Of a stretch of DNA of 64,000 nt, positions 61,680 through 64,000 are shown in pieces. A program made the translations under genes and the position numbers. Every line of letters starts with the position of its first letter. Positions within the stretch are counted from its first letter, which is position 1. A model generated the notes under the pieces. That model had not been told where the DNA came from. It saw only the letters and a list, made by a program, of their open reading frames with translations, and did no database searches. Source of the stretch: Taklimakanibacter deserti (GTDB lineage Bacteria; Pseudomonadota; Alphaproteobacteria; Rhizobiales; Aestuariivirgaceae); the NCBI GenBank assembly GCA_003574785.1, contig QORU01000005.1:372001-436000 (forward strand), written 5' to 3'.

Positions 61680-62599
61680 TCAGCCAGGCTTCACCGGAGA
61701 CATGGCGATCATCCGCCGCCTGATCTCATCGCCGCTCGTCACCGAGCCGGCGATGAAGCGCGAATATTCATGGAGAACGCGCAGATCGGCGATGATCGCG
61801 TCATCGCTGCCATATTCGAACAGGCCGCCTTCGCTCGACGCCCCTACGACACCACCTGCGGCCGTGAGCTTCTCCAGGAGCCGCTCCAGATCCTGAGCTG
61901 TGTTCCAGTCGTAGTCGTGATGGACGAAGGCGGCATCGACGCCCGCGAGCGGGTTGTCATCCTCTTTCAGGACGGCGAGCGCATTGGCGCCGAACAACGC
62001 GCCGTCCTCATTGCGGTCGAGGACATGGATCACGATCGGCCGCTGCAGCAGTCGCGGCTCTCTGTGCTTCAAGAGGATCAGGCTGTTGATGGAATCGAGC
62101 GCCGGCCCGCCGGTGACATTGACGAGGTGCAAGGGGGCATCGCTCGCGAAGGCCTGGTCCGCGGCGATCGCCTCGGCGATGAGGCTCGCCACTTGCTGCG
62201 TCCTGAGGCGCATCAGCGTGATGTGCGGCGAGGCGGCGAAGCGGCGGTCGGCCGGGCTGTCGAAAGGCGGCACCAGATTATCGGCGCCGAGCTTCATCAC
62301 ATAGGTGCTGAGCCCGTCGAGATAGGGTTGAACATGGCGGCGGCGAGCCGCGATTTCCGCGCCAACCGGCGCAGCAGGAAGCGCAAGAGGAAGGGAGGGA
62401 TCCAGCCGCGTTGCCGGTCATCGCTGAGAAAAGCTCGGCTGCGCGCGGCGCGTGCGGCTTCGTCATCGGCGACCGCGAAGCGGGGATGGGTCACATCGAT
62501 GATCGGCAGGTCGTGGCCGGCGCGGGTGCAGGCGTGAAGAACCCCGCCAGTACCTTTTGGCGTCGCTTCGGCAATCGCGGGACGGGATGAAGATGCCAT
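61680..62599 (-). pseudogene. Hypothetical gene split by a frameshift
   Basis: Two adjacent - strand frames read like one protein of about 305 residues. The first (from ATG at 62599) gives GVLHACTRAGHDLPIIDVTHP and ends in nonsense after RKSRLAAAMF; the second continues as QPYLDGLSTYVMKLGADNLVPPF and runs to 61680. Moving frame at about 62331-62335 by one missing base joins them. The second frame has only a GTG (62300) as internal start and a stop further upstream. I recognise no family. It could be a real mutation or an assembly error. Confidence 0.65.
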
Positions 62600-62704
62600 A
62601 CGGCCCTCCTGCTGCTAAAGCTTCGGAGGGCATGCAGGATGGCTTGCCGAGCCGTAGCTCGCGGAAACAGGCCCGCCTTCGCCCTTTGGGCTCCGGCGCA
62701 GCAA

Positions 62705-62729
62705 CCTTCGCACGCTTCGCGAGCGAAGG
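62705..62729. repeat. Inverted repeat after tRNA-Leu
   Basis: CCTTCGC (62705-62711) pairs with GCGAAGG (62723-62729), starting two bases beyond the tRNA CCA end. It may help termination, although no T run follows. Confidence 0.5.
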
Positions 62730-62730
62730 C

Positions 62731-62816
62731 TGGTGCCCCTGGAGGGACTCGAACCCCCACGCCCTTGCGAGCAACAGATTTTGAGTCTGCCGCGTCTACC
62801 ATTCCGCCACAGAGGC
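62731..62816 (-). tRNA. tRNA-Leu (anticodon CAA)
   Basis: An 86-nt tRNA with encoded CCA. Acceptor GCCTCTG/CAGGGGC pairs fully (one T-G); anticodon stem GCAGA/TCTGT encloses the loop CTCAAAA, giving anticodon CAA for UUG; a long variable arm and T arm GGGGGTTCGAGTCCCTC follow. The long variable arm fits Leu. Confidence 0.95.
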
Positions 62817-62964
62817 CAAACCAGGGGCAGGGTGTAGAGGCAGGTCGGCCCTCCCGTCAACCGCAAAGCGCGCCCGGACCTAAGGGACTGCCGCCGGCCC
62901 CTTTTGGTGCGTTATATAACGCCAAGGAGGGCAGGTCGGCCCACCGCAGGGGAGAAACCAGTCC

Positions 62965-64000
62965 ATGGCGAGCCAGTCATTCGAGTTTCAAAGCCCCAAG
63001 GGATACCGGCTTTCCGGCCGCATCGAACAGCCCGAGACGACGCCGCGCGGCTGGGCGATCCTCGCCCATTGCTTTACCTGCGGAAAGGAGAGCCTCGCCT
63101 CGGTGCGGGTGGCGCGCGCCCTGGCGCTCAACGGGATCGGCGTGCTGCGCTTCGACTTCGCCGGGCTCGGGACCAGCGGCGGCGCGTTCGCCGATGCAAC
63201 CTTCGCCGCCGATGTCGGCGACCTGGTCGCCGCCGGCGCGGCGATGGCAGCTTCCGGCATGGCGCCGACGCTGCTTATCGGGCACAGTCTCGGAGGCGCC
63301 GCCGTTCTGGCGGCCGCCGGCGAGATGCCGATGATCAAGGCGGTTGCCACGGTCGCGGCCCCGTCCGATGTGGCGCATGTGCTGCATCACTTCGATGCGG
63401 ACAGCCTCAGGCGCATAGAAGCCGAGGGCGAGGCCGAGGTGAGCTTGGCCAATCGTCCTTTTATCCTGCGCAAGGGCTTCATCGACGATGTCCGCCGACA
63501 TGATCTCGAGGCGCATATCGCCAAGCTTCACCGGCCATTGCTGATCCTGCACGCCCCGCGCGATACGACGGTCGGCATCGAGAACGCAGGCCGCATATTC
63601 GCCGCCGCCAAGCATCCGAAGAGCTTCGTCTCGCTCGACGACGCCGACCACTTGCTGACCCGGCGCGCCGATGCCGATTATGCCGCCACGATCATCAGTG
63701 CCTGGGCATTGCGCTGTCTTCCGCCGCTGATGGAGGATCTGCCTCAGGTCGAAGAGGCTCACGGCGTCATTGCCGAGGAGACGGGAAAAGGCGCCTATCA
63801 GCTGGCGATGCGCAGCGGCCGGCATCGCTTTCTTGCCGACGAGCCGGAGAGCGTCGGCGGGATGGGCAGCGGGCTTTCGCCCTATGAACTGGTGTCCGCC
63901 GGCCTTGCCGCCTGCACGACGATGACGATGCGGATGTATGCCGAGCGCAAGGGCTACAGGCTGACGCGGGCGCGCACCGTGGTGACGCACTCCAAGCGCC
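62965..64000 (+). CDS. Bifunctional alpha/beta-hydrolase/OsmC protein (partial)
   Basis: The frame starts at ATG after a GGGGAG and is open to the right edge (345 codons). The alpha/beta-hydrolase domain (about 1-250) has GHSLGG (nucleophile Ser), APRDTTVG (Asp) and DADHLL (His). An OsmC domain begins at about 275: HRFLADEPE, GLSPYELVSAGLAACTTMTMRMYA with the peroxidatic-type Cys. Such fusions are known; OsmC domains reduce organic hydroperoxides or act as thiol enzymes, and the hydrolase may release acyl groups. The C-terminus lies outside the window. Confidence 0.9.
   Translation, partial: MASQSFEFQSPKGYRLSGRIEQPETTPRGWAILAHCFTCGKESLASVRVARALALNGIGVLRFDFAGLGTSGGAFADATFAADVGDLVAAGAAMAASGMAPTLLIGHSLGGAAVLAAAGEMPMIKAVATVAAPSDVAHVLHHFDADSLRRIEAEGEAEVSLANRPFILRKGFIDDVRRHDLEAHIAKLHRPLLILHAPRDTTVGIENAGRIFAAAKHPKSFVSLDDADHLLTRRADADYAATIISAWALRCLPPLMEDLPQVEEAHGVIAEETGKGAYQLAMRSGRHRFLADEPESVGGMGSGLSPYELVSAGLAACTTMTMRMYAERKGYRLTRARTVVTHSKR

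Noticed and set aside
62297..62599. Separate 100-residue gene
   Set aside because: Its end runs out of frame where the next frame continues the protein; better explained as half of a frameshifted gene.

Overview
The window is a GC-rich stretch of alphaproteobacterial chromosome. Gene content and order fit a member of the Hyphomicrobiales (Rhizobiales): ftsK-lolA-xthA, mnmE-mnmG-rsmG-parA-parB, hemE | origin | PPDK-regulator-maf-aroE-coaE-dnaQ, hisB-DUF2628-hisHAFE-coaA, GANTC and CtrA-like sites, and palindromic intergenic repeats of the rhizobial mosaic type. I do not assign a genus. I see no rRNA, CRISPR array, insertion sequence or prophage.

The replication-origin district spans about 12.6-31.8 kb. 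Between hemE and the PPDK regulator lies an AT-rich, gene-free segment with four DnaA boxes, which I call oriC (27849-28209). Genes diverge from it on both sides: hemE, hemJ and rho run left, and the regulator, maf, aroE, coaE and dnaQ run right. The parAB cluster, with one perfect and one near-perfect parS site, lies about 6.5-10 kb to the left.

Layout: 0-4.2 kb holds the ftsK end, lolA, a probable unannotated structured small RNA, xthA, a cyclic-nucleotide-fold protein, an orphan OmpR-type regulator and an L,D-transpeptidase. 4.2-11.5 kb is an accessory catabolic locus: an Ntn-hydrolase of the C45 type diverges from a CUT2-type ABC transporter-amidase-LacI-SDR operon, with two LacI-type operators between them. 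11.5-12.6 kb has a tiny membrane protein and yggS. 12.7-26.4 kb is leuS-lptE-holA, parBA, rsmG, mnmG, mnmE, a DUF255 protein and rho. 26.4-39.8 kb runs from hemJ and hemE through oriC to secB, fxsA, a Tim44-like protein, mltA, an Smr protein, an XRE regulator, and hslU and hslV with a membrane gene between them. 40-44.5 kb is the his operon plus coaA. 44.5-58.4 kb holds a large dimethylglycine-dehydrogenase-like flavoprotein, an ABC-F gene with a leader-peptide attenuator, a MOSC-mobA-mobB-DUF924 operon facing a tusA-like/amidinotransferase-fold pair, a GST/WYL pair, a COG0523 metallochaperone, a DD-carboxypeptidase and a DapA-like lyase. 58.4-64 kb holds a repeat-built autotransporter, a frameshifted gene, tRNA-Leu(CAA) and the start of an alpha/beta-hydrolase/OsmC fusion.

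The most interesting items are: (1) a 23-codon leader ORF and mutually exclusive hairpins upstream of the ABC-F gene; (2) a promoter-stem-stem-terminator small RNA with C-rich loops between lolA and xthA; (3) the LacI-controlled transporter locus combining two amide-bond hydrolases. All names rest on motif recognition by eye; no database search was run.
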